DNA of 64,000 nt, taken from assembly GCF_008123515.1 (NCBI RefSeq), contig NZ_VSSR01000045.1, positions 61,439 through 125,438 of the forward strand. The letters run 5' to 3'. Position 1 is the first letter of the stretch. Each line of letters starts with the position of its first letter. The position numbers and the translations under genes were made by a program. This DNA comes from Bradyrhizobium cytisi. GTDB lineage: Bacteria; Pseudomonadota; Alphaproteobacteria; Rhizobiales; Xanthobacteraceae. Below are positions 14,769 to 23,657 of this stretch, one piece after another. Under the pieces are notes generated by a model that was not told the origin of the DNA, ran no database searches, and was given only the letters and a program-made list of their open reading frames with translations.

Positions 14769-16484
14769 CTATTTCAAGCTGTAGACGATCAGCGCGCCAT
14801 CGTCGCGCGGCATGCTCTTGTAGACGCCGCCGAAGGTCGGCGCGTAATCGTCCGATGCCATGCCGCCAAAGCCGGCGGTCACCGCGATATACTGCTTGCC
14901 GCCGGCGGAGTAGCTGATGATTCCGCCCTGATGGCCGGTGCCGTCAGAGTGATTCCACAGCTCGGTCCCGGAATCGGCATCGTAGGCATGAACTGTGCCC
15001 CGCGAATCCGGCACGAACACGAGATTGCCTCCGGTCGACAAGACGCTTCCGAGCGGTGGCTCAGGGAAGCGGACTTCCCACTTCTTGGCGCCGGTGATGG
15101 GGTCGCGCGCGTCGAGATGGCCATAGATTTCACCGCCAGGCGGCGGCGCGATCTTGAAGTCGGCGCCGATGTTGAGCTGAGCCTGAGGAGCAACGATCGG
15201 AGTCGTCTTCAGAACCTCGAGCGTCATGCACCATTCCTGGCCGAGCTTGTAATAGAGCCCCGTCTTCGGGTTGTACGACCCGGCGTTAAAGCTCACCCCA
15301 CCGGAAATGTGCGGGCACAACGGCTCGGAAACCTTGCCGGCGGAGAAGTCGCGACGACCGATCAGCTCACCCGTCTTGGGATCAATGTCCTTCACAAAAT
15401 TGCTGTTCTGGGTGATCCGCCAGACGTTCTTCAAACCGAGATTGCGGTCATAGACGAAGATGTAGCCGCTCTTGTTCGGATGAACCACGTACTTCTGGCC
15501 GTCGCGCTCGAGCATCACGAACTCGCCGACCGCGCTGTCGAAGTCCCAGGCGTCGTGCGGCAGTTCCTGATGGTAGAATTTCAGCTTGCCGGTATCGATA
15601 TCGAGACCGATCACCGAACTCGTATAGAGATTGTCGCCGGGACGCGCACCTTGCGTCTTGTAATCAGCGCCTGACCAATCGTAGAGCGGCGCCGGGTTTG
15701 CGGTGCCCCACAGGATGGTGCTGGTCTCCGAATCGTAGGTGCCCGGCATCCAGCCGCCACCACCGCCGGTCCGCCAGGAATCGCTGCCCCAGGTCTTCAT
15801 GGCCTCGTCGGTGCCTGCGACCGTCAGGAACTCCCACTTCTTCTTGCCGGTGGCGGCATCCACAGCGAAGATCGGGCCACGGCCCGGCCATTCACCACCT
15901 TGCGCGCCGATAATCACGCTCCCCTTCGCGTAAAGCGGCGCGCCGGTGAAGCCGACCGTGAGCTTCTGCGAGTCGATCAGCTTGGTGTCCCAGAGGACCT
16001 TTCCCGTCTTCGCATCCAGCCCGATGAGACGACCATCCATCGTACCGACGAAGACCTTGCCTTCACCGAGAGCTACGCCGCGGTTGTAAGGAGAGTGGGT
16101 CTGTCGGCTGATCAGCGCCTCATCCAGCTCCGGAAAGAACGACCAGATCACCTCGCCCGTCGTGCCGTTCAGCGCAAAGACACGGCTGTAAGAACCCGAG
16201 TAATAGAGCACGCCGTCGGCCACGAGCGGCATTGACTGCAGGCCACGCGTCGATCGTCCGGGAATGTGTATCCAGGCTACGCCCAGATTGCCGACATTGT
16301 TCGCATTGATCTGCGCGAGCGGGCTGTAGTGATAGGATTTGTATGAACCGTGATAGGTGAGCCAATCGTTCTGACCGCCGGCCTCGATCCGGGCCGTATC
16401 CACGGTTTGAGCCAACGCCGCCGACGCCGCAAGCGTCGCGCCGACAAGAACAGGTAAACCCGAGTTAAGCCACTGCTTCCTCAT
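14769..16484 (-). CDS. PQQ-dependent alcohol dehydrogenase with lanthanide-type Asp (XoxF/ExaF-like)
   Basis: This is a 571-residue periplasmic quinoprotein with a signal peptide, an eight-bladed propeller pattern (repeated AxxGTTGEVIW, DAKTGKVLW, DAATGKKKW docking motifs) and the metal/PQQ residues: Glu in GGEWPGRG, Asn in TANPAPLYDW and Asp in HDAWDFDSA. A second Asp two residues after the catalytic one (W-D-F-D) is the signature of lanthanide-using enzymes. Calcium enzymes have Ala, Ser or Thr there. The usual adjacent Cys-Cys ring next to PQQ is absent: the corresponding region reads LISRQTHSPYNRGV. The ATG at 16484 follows GGGAGGAA. It heads a three-gene unit with a cytochrome c and a XoxJ-like protein. 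The substrate is unknown. Confidence 0.88.
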   Translation of the reverse strand: MRKQWLNSGLPVLVGATLAASAALAQTVDTARIEAGGQNDWLTYHGSYKSYHYSPLAQINANNVGNLGVAWIHIPGRSTRGLQSMPLVADGVLYYSGSYSRVFALNGTTGEVIWSFFPELDEALISRQTHSPYNRGVALGEGKVFVGTMDGRLIGLDAKTGKVLWDTKLIDSQKLTVGFTGAPLYAKGSVIIGAQGGEWPGRGPIFAVDAATGKKKWEFLTVAGTDEAMKTWGSDSWRTGGGGGWMPGTYDSETSTILWGTANPAPLYDWSGADYKTQGARPGDNLYTSSVIGLDIDTGKLKFYHQELPHDAWDFDSAVGEFVMLERDGQKYVVHPNKSGYIFVYDRNLGLKNVWRITQNSNFVKDIDPKTGELIGRRDFSAGKVSEPLCPHISGGVSFNAGSYNPKTGLYYKLGQEWCMTLEVLKTTPIVAPQAQLNIGADFKIAPPPGGEIYGHLDARDPITGAKKWEVRFPEPPLGSVLSTGGNLVFVPDSRGTVHAYDADSGTELWNHSDGTGHQGGIISYSAGGKQYIAVTAGFGGMASDDYAPTFGGVYKSMPRDDGALIVYSLK

Positions 16485-16810
16485 ATGCACTTCCTCCCGC
16501 TTTCGTGTTTATGGATTGCGTGATGAGCGCCGCTGCGAGGGGCGTCTGCAGTTCAGTACGCGTCGATTGCTCTCCATCGGACATGATCTGCCAACGAATA
16601 TCCCCGCCTTTCGGCGCATATCGCCAAAGGAGTTCGTTCAACGGAGTGATTGCTATTGCGCTTCTGCTCGCAGGCATAACGTACGCCGGAACGCAGGGAG
16701 TGCAAAGACGGAACGCATGCGCGGCGCGAATTCGACGCGCGAGGGCCCATTTGAAACGGCAGCGGCACTGACCGTTTCATCTCAATCCGCCAATCCCGGA
16801 CTGACGCGGG
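16485..16810. other. Leader and spacer upstream of the PQQ dehydrogenase gene
   Basis: No convincing gene is found here. The region must hold the promoter of the dehydrogenase unit. An imperfect palindrome TTTCGGCGCATATCGCCAAA lies at 16609-16628 and is a possible regulator site. I see no clear -35/-10 pair and no sigma-54 motif. Confidence 0.4.
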
Positions 16811-16927
16811 TTAGCCGTAAAGCACTTTCGGCACCATCATGGCGATGCTCGGCCAGGTCGTCGGCAGCAGCACGAAGTCGATCATCATGCTGAGATAGAG
16901 CGGCGCGACACAGGCGATGGAGTCGAG
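16811..16927 (-). pseudogene. C-terminal remnant of a transporter-like membrane protein
   Basis: Thirty-eight codons open between a TGA at 16928-16930 and a TAA at 16811-16813. They read as the hydrophobic end of a membrane protein (LYLSMMIDFVLLPTTWPSI, then AMMVPKVLYG). There is no start codon in a sensible place. It begins 5 bp after the HyuB stop, so it may be the tail of a permease gene once downstream of hyuAB and now deleted. The family is uncertain; a TRAP-type or similar importer subunit would fit the context. Confidence 0.4.
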
Positions 16928-16932
16928 TCACC

Positions 16933-18591
16933 TCACCCCGCACGCCCATAGATCGCAGCGGCATTGTCTGAAGACACCAATCCGCTTTCGAGGTCGTCGC
17001 GCACGCTTTCCGGCATACGCTCCCGGGGATCGCCGATCCCGGCGCCACCCGGCGTCATCACCACCAGGCGATCATCGCGCGGCACGGTCTGAAAGCCCTT
17101 GCCACGCATCTTCTGGCCGGACTTCAGGCCGACATAACCAGCCTCGCCGTTCTGGCCGCCATCGCGTCCGCGTGGCGGATGGTCGATGCGATCGAAGGCA
17201 GCGAGGATGTCGAAGGGCGCATCGATGCCGGTGCCGACCTCGATGATCTGGCCGAGGCCGCCGCGGGTGCGTCCTGCCCCGCCGGAATCCGGGCGCAGCT
17301 CCTTGCGCCAGAAGATCAGCGGCGTCTGCGTCTCCGCGATCTCGACCGGCGTGCCGCGCACGCCGCTGGGATAGGCGGTGGCCGACAGCCCGTCCTTACC
17401 GAAGCGCGCGCCGGTGCCGCCATTGCTGGTGACAGCCATCGAGAACCCGTAATTGCCGCCAGCCCCCGAGCGGGTCTGTCCGCGCACATTGAGATTCCAC
17501 AGGCACGAGGTGCCTTCCGCCGGCACGCGCTCGGGAATGATCTGGCGCAGGCAGCCGAACACCACGTCGGGCAGCATCTGGCCGACGATGTGACGCGACG
17601 CCACGGGCGCCGGCTTCGGCGCATTGAGGATCGCGCCAGCAGGCGCCGACACCGTCAGCGGCGAGAGCGAGCCGGCATTGTTCGGGATCTGCGAGGCGAC
17701 GACGCAACCGAGGCCGAACACGGTATAGGCCGTGGTGTAGGAGAGCGGCACGTTGATGCCGAACTTCGAGGCGGCCGAGGTGCCGTCGAAATCGACGTGA
17801 ATGCCAGTATCCGAGATCGTCAGCGTCGCCGCCAGCGTGACCGGCGCGTCATAGCCGTCGACCACCATGCTGTTGCGCCACGTCCCCTTCGGCAGCTTCG
17901 CGATCTCTGCCAGCACCGCCTCGCGCGAGCGGTCGCAGATGTAGTCGCCGAGCTCGTCGAGCGTCTCGATCTCGAATTCGGTCATCATCTCGACCAGGCG
18001 CTCGCAGCCGACATCGTTGCAGCCGGCGAGCGAATAGGTGTCGCCCTCGGTATCGATCGGCAACCGCGTGTTGGTGCGGATCATCGCCATCAGCGTCTCG
18101 TTGACGACGCCCTGGTCGATCAGCTTCAGCATGGGGATGTAGAGCCCCTCCATGAACACGTCGGTGGCATCAGGCCCGAAGCCGATGCCGCCGATGTCCA
18201 TGAGATGGCTGGTGCAGGAGAACAGCGCGACGATTTTGCCGTCCTTGAAGCAGGGCGTGGTGACGACGAAGTCGTTGAGATGGCCGGTGCCCATCCAGGG
18301 ATCGTTGGTGATGTAGGCGTCGCCTTCCTTCATCGTCTCCAGCGGGAAATGATTGATGAAGTGCTTGACCGATTCCGCCATCGAGTTGACGTGACCGGGC
18401 GTGCCCGTCACCGCCTGCGCCAGCATTCGCCCCCTGAGGTCGAACACGCCGGCGGAGAGATCGCCGCATTCGCGCACGATGGGGCTGAAGGCGGTGCGCA
18501 GCAGCACCTGCGCCTGCTCCTCAACCACGGCGATCAGCCGGTGCCACATGATCTGAAGGTCGATCAGGCTCGCGCCACTTGCCTTGCTCAT
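16933..18591 (-). CDS. hyuB: Hydantoinase B / 5-oxoprolinase family subunit (HyuB)
   Basis: This is a 552-residue protein of the hydantoinase B/oxoprolinase family, the partner of HyuA in ATP-dependent opening of cyclic amides such as N-methylhydantoin or 5-oxoproline. Family marks include SPIVRECGDLSAGVFD near residue 37, DAYITNDPWMGTGHLND near 90, an FDGTSAASKFGINVP segment near 275 and SGGAGRTRGGLGQ near 435. The length is normal. It starts 2 bp after the HyuA stop, so the two are coupled. The actual ring substrate cannot be read from the sequence. Confidence 0.9.
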   Translation of the reverse strand: MSKASGASLIDLQIMWHRLIAVVEEQAQVLLRTAFSPIVRECGDLSAGVFDLRGRMLAQAVTGTPGHVNSMAESVKHFINHFPLETMKEGDAYITNDPWMGTGHLNDFVVTTPCFKDGKIVALFSCTSHLMDIGGIGFGPDATDVFMEGLYIPMLKLIDQGVVNETLMAMIRTNTRLPIDTEGDTYSLAGCNDVGCERLVEMMTEFEIETLDELGDYICDRSREAVLAEIAKLPKGTWRNSMVVDGYDAPVTLAATLTISDTGIHVDFDGTSAASKFGINVPLSYTTAYTVFGLGCVVASQIPNNAGSLSPLTVSAPAGAILNAPKPAPVASRHIVGQMLPDVVFGCLRQIIPERVPAEGTSCLWNLNVRGQTRSGAGGNYGFSMAVTSNGGTGARFGKDGLSATAYPSGVRGTPVEIAETQTPLIFWRKELRPDSGGAGRTRGGLGQIIEVGTGIDAPFDILAAFDRIDHPPRGRDGGQNGEAGYVGLKSGQKMRGKGFQTVPRDDRLVVMTPGGAGIGDPRERMPESVRDDLESGLVSSDNAAAIYGRAG

Positions 18592-18593
18592 GA

Positions 18594-20660
18594 TCAGGCC
18601 GCCTTTCGTTCCATGACGATGCTGCCGGCACCGTCGATATGGGCGTCAAAACTGTTCGAGACGAAGGTGGAGGTCTCGTCCTCGGCGATCACGGCAGGAC
18701 CCGCAATCGTCGCGCCCGGCGCCATGTCCTCGCGGCGATAGAGCGGGATCTCGATCACCTTGCCTGCGCGGCCGTCGAAGAATCTGCGGCTGCCGGAGGC
18801 TTTATCCGCGGGCTTGCGTGTCACGGCCGCAACCGTGGGCGGATTGCGCGCTTCGGTGGTCGCGAGCACCGACCAGCTCAGCACCTCGATCGCCGCGCCC
18901 GGGATCGGACGCTCGAACATCGCCGAATAGTCCGCCTCGAATTTTTGGCGCAGGCCGGCGAGATCGGCTGATGTCAGCGGCCGGTTCGGCAGCTCGACGG
19001 TGATCTCGTGGCCCTGGCCGACATAGCGCATGAAGGCCGCGCGACGTTCGCGCACCAGTTGGCCGGCAGCGCCGGGCTCGACCAGCGCACGTGCTTCGGT
19101 CACCATCTCCTGAAGCAGGTCGGAGACCGCGCCCGTGTCGAAGTCATCGAGCCGGACGTGGCGGCTACGCACGAGTTCATAGGCGATGGGAGCCGCAAGG
19201 AATCCGACCGCCGAACCGACGCCGGCATTCGAGGGCACGATCACCCGGGAGACACCGATCTTCTCGGCGACGCGCGCGGCATGGAGCGGCGCGGCACCGC
19301 CAAAGGCGATCAGCGTGTGCTGGCCAACGATCTCGCCGCGTTCGACCGCGTGCACGCGCGCAGCGCTCGCCATGTTCTCGCAGACGACCTCGTGCACGGC
19401 ATAGGCCGCAGTTTCCGCCGACAAGCCAAGCGGCTCGCCGACGCTGCGTAGCAGCGCTTGCTTCGAAAGCTCTGAATCTAGCTTGATCGTGCCGCCCGCA
19501 AAAGCATCGGGATCGATCATGCCGAGCGCAACGTCGGCATCAGTCACGGCCGGACGCTGGCCGCCGCGGCCGTAGCAGGCCGGTCCCGGTTCAGAAGACG
19601 CACTCTCGGGGCCGACGGTGACACGCTTCATGGCGTCAACATGGGCGATCGAGCCGCCACCGGCGCCGATCTCGACCATCTCGATCACGGGGATGCGCAC
19701 CGGCAGGCCTGAGCCTTTCAGGAAGCGCGCGGCGCGATCGACCTCGAACACGCGCGAGGTCTCGGGTTGATATTTTTCGATCAGGCAGATCTTTGCGGTG
19801 GTGCCGCCCATGTCGAAGGACAGCACCTTGCTCTCGCCCAGACGCGCCGCAATCTGCGCCGCGAAAATGGCGCCGCCGGCAGGCCCGGATTCGACAAGAC
19901 GCACCGGAAAGCGCCGCGCCGTCTCGATCGAGGTGACACCGCCGCCGGAGGTCACGAGATAGATGGCGCCGCGGTACTGCTCTATCTGCAAGGCGTCCGA
20001 CATGCGCGCGAGATAGCCGTCGATCAGCGGCTGCACATAGGCGTTGGCGACCGCCGTCGAGGTGCGCTCGTATTCGCGGATCTCCGGGCACACCGCGGAG
20101 GACACCGTCACGGAGATGCCGGGCATCTCCTCACTGATGATCGCAGCCGTGCGACGTTCGTGCTCGGGATTGGCGTAGGAATGCAGGAACGCGATCGCGA
20201 CACTCTCGACATTCAGCTCACGCAATTTCGGCGCGAGCGCGCGCACGGCTGCTTCATCCAGCGGGAGGCGAACCGCGCCGTGCGCGTCGATGCGCTCTGG
20301 CACGGTGAAGCGCAGGCTGCGCGGCGCCAGCGGCTTCGGCTTGTCGATGCCGAGGTCATACTGGTCGTAGCGGCTCTCGGTGCCGATATCGAGCACGTCG
20401 CGAAAACCGTCGGTTGCAATCAGCGCGGTCTTGGCGCCGCGCCGCTCGATGATGGCGTTGGTCGCGAGCGTCGTGCCGTGAATGAACACGTCGATGTCGC
20501 TGATGTGCGCGCGCGCATCGGTGAGGATGAGCCGCATGCCATCCAGCACCGCCTGCTCGGGCCGCTGCGGCGTTGTCAGCAACTTGCGCGTTTTGCGCAC
20601 CTCACCCACGTCCAGCACGATGTCGGTGAACGTGCCACCGATATCAACGGCAAGCCGCAT
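18594..20660 (-). CDS. hyuA: Hydantoinase A / 5-oxoprolinase family subunit (HyuA)
   Basis: This is a 688-residue ATP-binding subunit with the actin-like phosphate loop at its very start (MRLAVDIGGTFTD), a HGTTLATNAIIERRG motif near residue 60, a second nucleotide-binding segment SFDMGGTTAKICLIE near 280 and GAGGGSIAHVD near 335. The ATG at 20660 is chosen because GGGAG precedes it and the family begins with this motif; the open frame reaches further to 20786. It forms an operon with hyuB. The pair would convert a cyclic ureide or lactam to the open-chain N-carbamoyl or amino acid at the cost of ATP, feeding later steps such as an N-carbamoylase (see 56014-56970). Confidence 0.9.
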   Translation of the reverse strand: MRLAVDIGGTFTDIVLDVGEVRKTRKLLTTPQRPEQAVLDGMRLILTDARAHISDIDVFIHGTTLATNAIIERRGAKTALIATDGFRDVLDIGTESRYDQYDLGIDKPKPLAPRSLRFTVPERIDAHGAVRLPLDEAAVRALAPKLRELNVESVAIAFLHSYANPEHERRTAAIISEEMPGISVTVSSAVCPEIREYERTSTAVANAYVQPLIDGYLARMSDALQIEQYRGAIYLVTSGGGVTSIETARRFPVRLVESGPAGGAIFAAQIAARLGESKVLSFDMGGTTAKICLIEKYQPETSRVFEVDRAARFLKGSGLPVRIPVIEMVEIGAGGGSIAHVDAMKRVTVGPESASSEPGPACYGRGGQRPAVTDADVALGMIDPDAFAGGTIKLDSELSKQALLRSVGEPLGLSAETAAYAVHEVVCENMASAARVHAVERGEIVGQHTLIAFGGAAPLHAARVAEKIGVSRVIVPSNAGVGSAVGFLAAPIAYELVRSRHVRLDDFDTGAVSDLLQEMVTEARALVEPGAAGQLVRERRAAFMRYVGQGHEITVELPNRPLTSADLAGLRQKFEADYSAMFERPIPGAAIEVLSWSVLATTEARNPPTVAAVTRKPADKASGSRRFFDGRAGKVIEIPLYRREDMAPGATIAGPAVIAEDETSTFVSNSFDAHIDGAGSIVMERKAA

Positions 20661-20819
20661 TTCGGCTCCCTCAAACATTCCAAAATTCTCCGTGCTGATC
20701 GTCAAGGTCGGGGTGAAAACGCAGCAAATTCCATGCCATCGAGCGTGCCGGCGACGCTGCGCCCGGCTATTCTGCTTGGCACCCATGCAATAGGCAAGAC
20801 GTGTTCGCTTCGCGCGAGT

Positions 20820-21641
20820 TCAGAGCAGGAATGCAAGCGCCGCCTCGCAGCGCTCCTCGACCTTGAGCGTCAGCAGATCGTCGGCGCGGGTGCGTCCAAG
20901 ATTAACCGCGGCGATCGGAATCTGACGATCTGCGGCAGCCTTCACGAAGCGGAAACCGGAATAGACCATCAGCGATGAGCCGACGATCAGCATGGCGTCG
21001 GCCTGCGACAGATGATCCTGCGCGGTCGCGACCACGTCGCGCGGGACGTTCTCGCCGAAAAACACCACGTCGGGCTTGAGGATGCCGCCGCAGGCTTCGC
21101 AAGGAGGCACCTTGAACGACGAGAAATCCGCATGCTCAAGGTCGGCGTCGCCGTCAGGCGCGTCCGCCGCATCGAGCGTCAGCCATTCCGCATTGGCGCG
21201 GCCGAGCGCATCCTGGAATTCGTTGCGCGGCGTCTTAGCCCCGCAGCCCATGCAGCGGACGAGATCGAGCCGGCCATGCAAATCGATCACCTGCCGGTGG
21301 CCGGCGGACTGATGCAGCCGGTCGACATTCTGGGTCAGCAGCATGCCGCAGCGCCCGCTCGCCTCGAGCCGCGCGAGCGCATGATGCGCATCGTTCGGCC
21401 GCGCCTGGCCGAACCGCCGCCAGCCGATCAGGCTGCGCGCCCAATAGCGCTGGCGCGTCTGCTCTTCCGACATGAAAGCCTGGAAGTTGACCGGCTGGGT
21501 CCGCTTCCAGTTGCCGTGGCTGTCTCGGTAATCGGGAATGCCCGAATTTGTGCTGCAGCCGGCGCCGGTCAGCAAGAACAGATTTTCGTGGCGGCCGACG
21601 AAATCTTCGAGCGGAGGGTTTGCCAGCGGAGGTTTTGCCAT
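20820..21641 (-). CDS. Sir2-family NAD-dependent protein deacylase
   Basis: This is a 273-residue sirtuin. NAD-binding motifs GAGCSTNSGIPDYR (residues about 27-40) and TQNVDRLHQSAG are present. The catalytic His lies in VIDLHGRLDLVRC, and four zinc Cys sit in two pairs (CMGC and CEAC). The GSSLMVYSGF and NLGRTRADD motifs complete the fold. The enzyme removes acyl groups from lysine residues with use of NAD. It lies 160 bp upstream of hyuA on the same strand and is probably a separate unit. The class is close to bacterial/mitochondrial SIRT4-like sirtuins, judging by the Zn-loop insert. Confidence 0.92.
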   Translation of the reverse strand: MAKPPLANPPLEDFVGRHENLFLLTGAGCSTNSGIPDYRDSHGNWKRTQPVNFQAFMSEEQTRQRYWARSLIGWRRFGQARPNDAHHALARLEASGRCGMLLTQNVDRLHQSAGHRQVIDLHGRLDLVRCMGCGAKTPRNEFQDALGRANAEWLTLDAADAPDGDADLEHADFSSFKVPPCEACGGILKPDVVFFGENVPRDVVATAQDHLSQADAMLIVGSSLMVYSGFRFVKAAADRQIPIAAVNLGRTRADDLLTLKVEERCEAALAFLL

Positions 21642-21678
21642 GGCGCAGATGTAGTCTGCGCAGGCCGGTTTTGCCAGA

Positions 21679-22808
21679 TCAGCACCGTTCCGACGGCTCG
21701 AATCCCGCGATCAGCTTCACGAGCTCGCTCTGCCGCGCCGTGCCGGTCTTGCGGAAGACATTGTGGAGATGCGTCTTGACGGTGGCCTGCGTCAGCCCGA
21801 GGGCCTCGGCGAGGGCCTTCACCCCGCTCACCTTCATGACGCCATCGAGCACACGGATCTCGCTGGCCGTGAGATTGTAGAGCTTTGCCAGCGCTTCGAG
21901 CGGCGGCGGGCTTGCAGGCGAGGTCTTGCGGACGAAGACGGCGGCCACCGCCGAATGCAGCGCCCCGGTGCGCCGGCGGTCGCCCGAGGTCAATGGCAGC
22001 ACATCGACAAACCAGCGGCCCTGCGCGCTGACGATCGGAATCGAGCCGCCGTTGTCAGAGGTGGCATTGCCGTTCTCGGCGGCGAAAAGCGCCTCGCGCA
22101 GCGCACGCTGGGCGTCGGGCGCCGTCGCGGCCAAGGCTCCCTTCCGCTCGATGACCAGCCCGCCCTGATCGAGGATGAGCCGAGCCGGCTCATTGGTGAA
22201 GACAAGGCGTCCATTGGGACCGACCAGGAAGACCGCGGCCGCCACACTGTCGAGCGTCTGGGTCAGCACCGCCTGAGCCGACTTGCTCTGATCGAACAAC
22301 CGCCCAATCGACACGGCTCGCTGGAAATGCGGCACGATCAGCGCAAAGCGGCGCCGATTGTCTGGATCGGCGAGGCCGTCCTTTTCATGCAGCCGGACGC
22401 TGACGATCGATGAATTGGTGGCCCCTTCTCCAGATTCGACCCGAGCGCATCGATCATGTCCTGTGGCTTCATCCACTCTTCATAGAAGCGCGTCTCCGCC
22501 ATTTCCTCGAACGGGACGAAATCGGTGGATGCATAGACGAGACCAGCCTCGCAGAAAGTGGCGGCTGGAAAGCACGGATTTAAGGGAAGATATTTCTCGA
22601 GATAGAGCCTTGTGTAGTGCGGCTCTTCATTGAAGAGGTGCAGCACCGCGGTTTGCTCGGTGGCTGCGTCGTGCCAGAACAAGGCGCCGGAGGAGCCGCC
22701 GACGAACAGGCAGGCCTGCTCCAGGGCACGGGGCCAAAGTGCAGGGTCGAGCGCGGCATCGTAAATCAGGCCGATCAGCTCTGACAGCAGAGCAGCTTCA
22801 GACGTCAC
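21679..22808 (-). pseudogene. LuxR-type transcriptional regulator split by a one-base frameshift
   Basis: The N-terminal part (frame open from 22985; GTG at 22808 is a plausible start) carries LSELIGLIYDAALDPALWPR and ends in DALGSNLEKG. The C-terminal part is in another frame and continues with ATNSSIVSVRLHEKDGLAD, a PAS-like middle (VFLVGPNGRLVFTNEPARLI) and a LuxR helix-turn-helix (LTASEIRVLDGVMKVSG, ATVKTHLHNVFRKTGTARQ). One missing base in the C4 run at 22422-22425 joins them into one protein of about 375 residues, a normal length for this family. Either a real inactivating mutation or a sequencing error could explain this. No target is evident. Confidence 0.75.
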
Positions 22809-23018
22809 AACCAGCTCTTCATCATTCCGAACAATTTGCAGGGCATTCGCGCCTTCAGTCGCACTGTACCACAAGGTGCATGACCGCTGCAAAACTCCGC
22901 ATGCACGAATATTGAGAAGCGCGTTGCGCGATGAAGCGGCATGGCGCCGCCAGTTGGACTCAAGGGGCGGACCGCCCTGCTCCATCGTTGAGCAAAGCCG
23001 CGTCAGTTCCGTTCACCA

Positions 23019-23450
23019 TCACTGCGTCGCGGACGGGGCCGGCTGTTTTGCAGGCACGCTCGGTTTCGGCGGCGTGGATTGCTTCTGCGAGACGACGGCC
23101 TTGCCCGGCGGAGCCTCAGGCGCCGGCGGCGCCACGGGGGCGGATTGGCCGACCGACAAGGAAACACCGAACACGCGCCATTGCCCTTCGACCGGCGCAA
23201 ACAACAGCTCGAAGTTCACCTGCGACGGCACCGACGGAAAAAATCCTGCCATGTGCAGGAGACCGTTCGGCTCGATCTGCGGCAGCAGCGACAATTGCGG
23301 ATCGATGACAGCGACGCCGGAGAGATCGAGCTTGTCGCCGCGCTGCTTGGCAAATATCTCCGCAAGCTTTGCGGCGGTGTTCGTCTGGAATCCGGGTGCG
23401 CTGAGATCGCGCAGCACGGTGTAGTTCCCGGTCTTGTTGGCGTGGCCGTC
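23019..23450 (-). pseudogene. C-terminal part of a conserved hypothetical protein, 5' end lost
   Basis: The readable part (TGNYTVLRDLSAPGFQTNTA onwards, with LDLSGVAVIDPQLSLLPQIE and FELLFAPVEGQWRVFGVSL, and a Pro/Lys-rich tail) resembles the second half of an envelope protein family seen in Bradyrhizobium that normally has a signal peptide and an upstream helical part. No start or signal peptide is found in frame. Upstream of about 23460 the coding character jumps between frames before stops appear near 23545. I infer a truncated or frameshifted gene. Function is unknown. Confidence 0.5.
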
Positions 23451-23657
23451 GCCGGGCCGCAGCGGGCGCGCCTGACGTCGGCGGCGGCGCCTGGTCCGGC
23501 GGTGGCGCGGCCGGCCTCAATGTTGATCTCGTCCGGGCGGCGGGTTAACGCGCTATAAGATCAGGTTGGATCATCATGGCGTTTTCAGCTGCTTGTTGGA
23601 GCATGAAGTTTTCAGGAAGCCGCTTCACACTTTTTCGGATCACGCTCCGGGCCCCCA

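Noticed and set aside
17179..18741. A 520-codon plus-strand frame
   Set aside because: It is antisense to hyuB, which has clear family motifs. The frame is a composition artefact.
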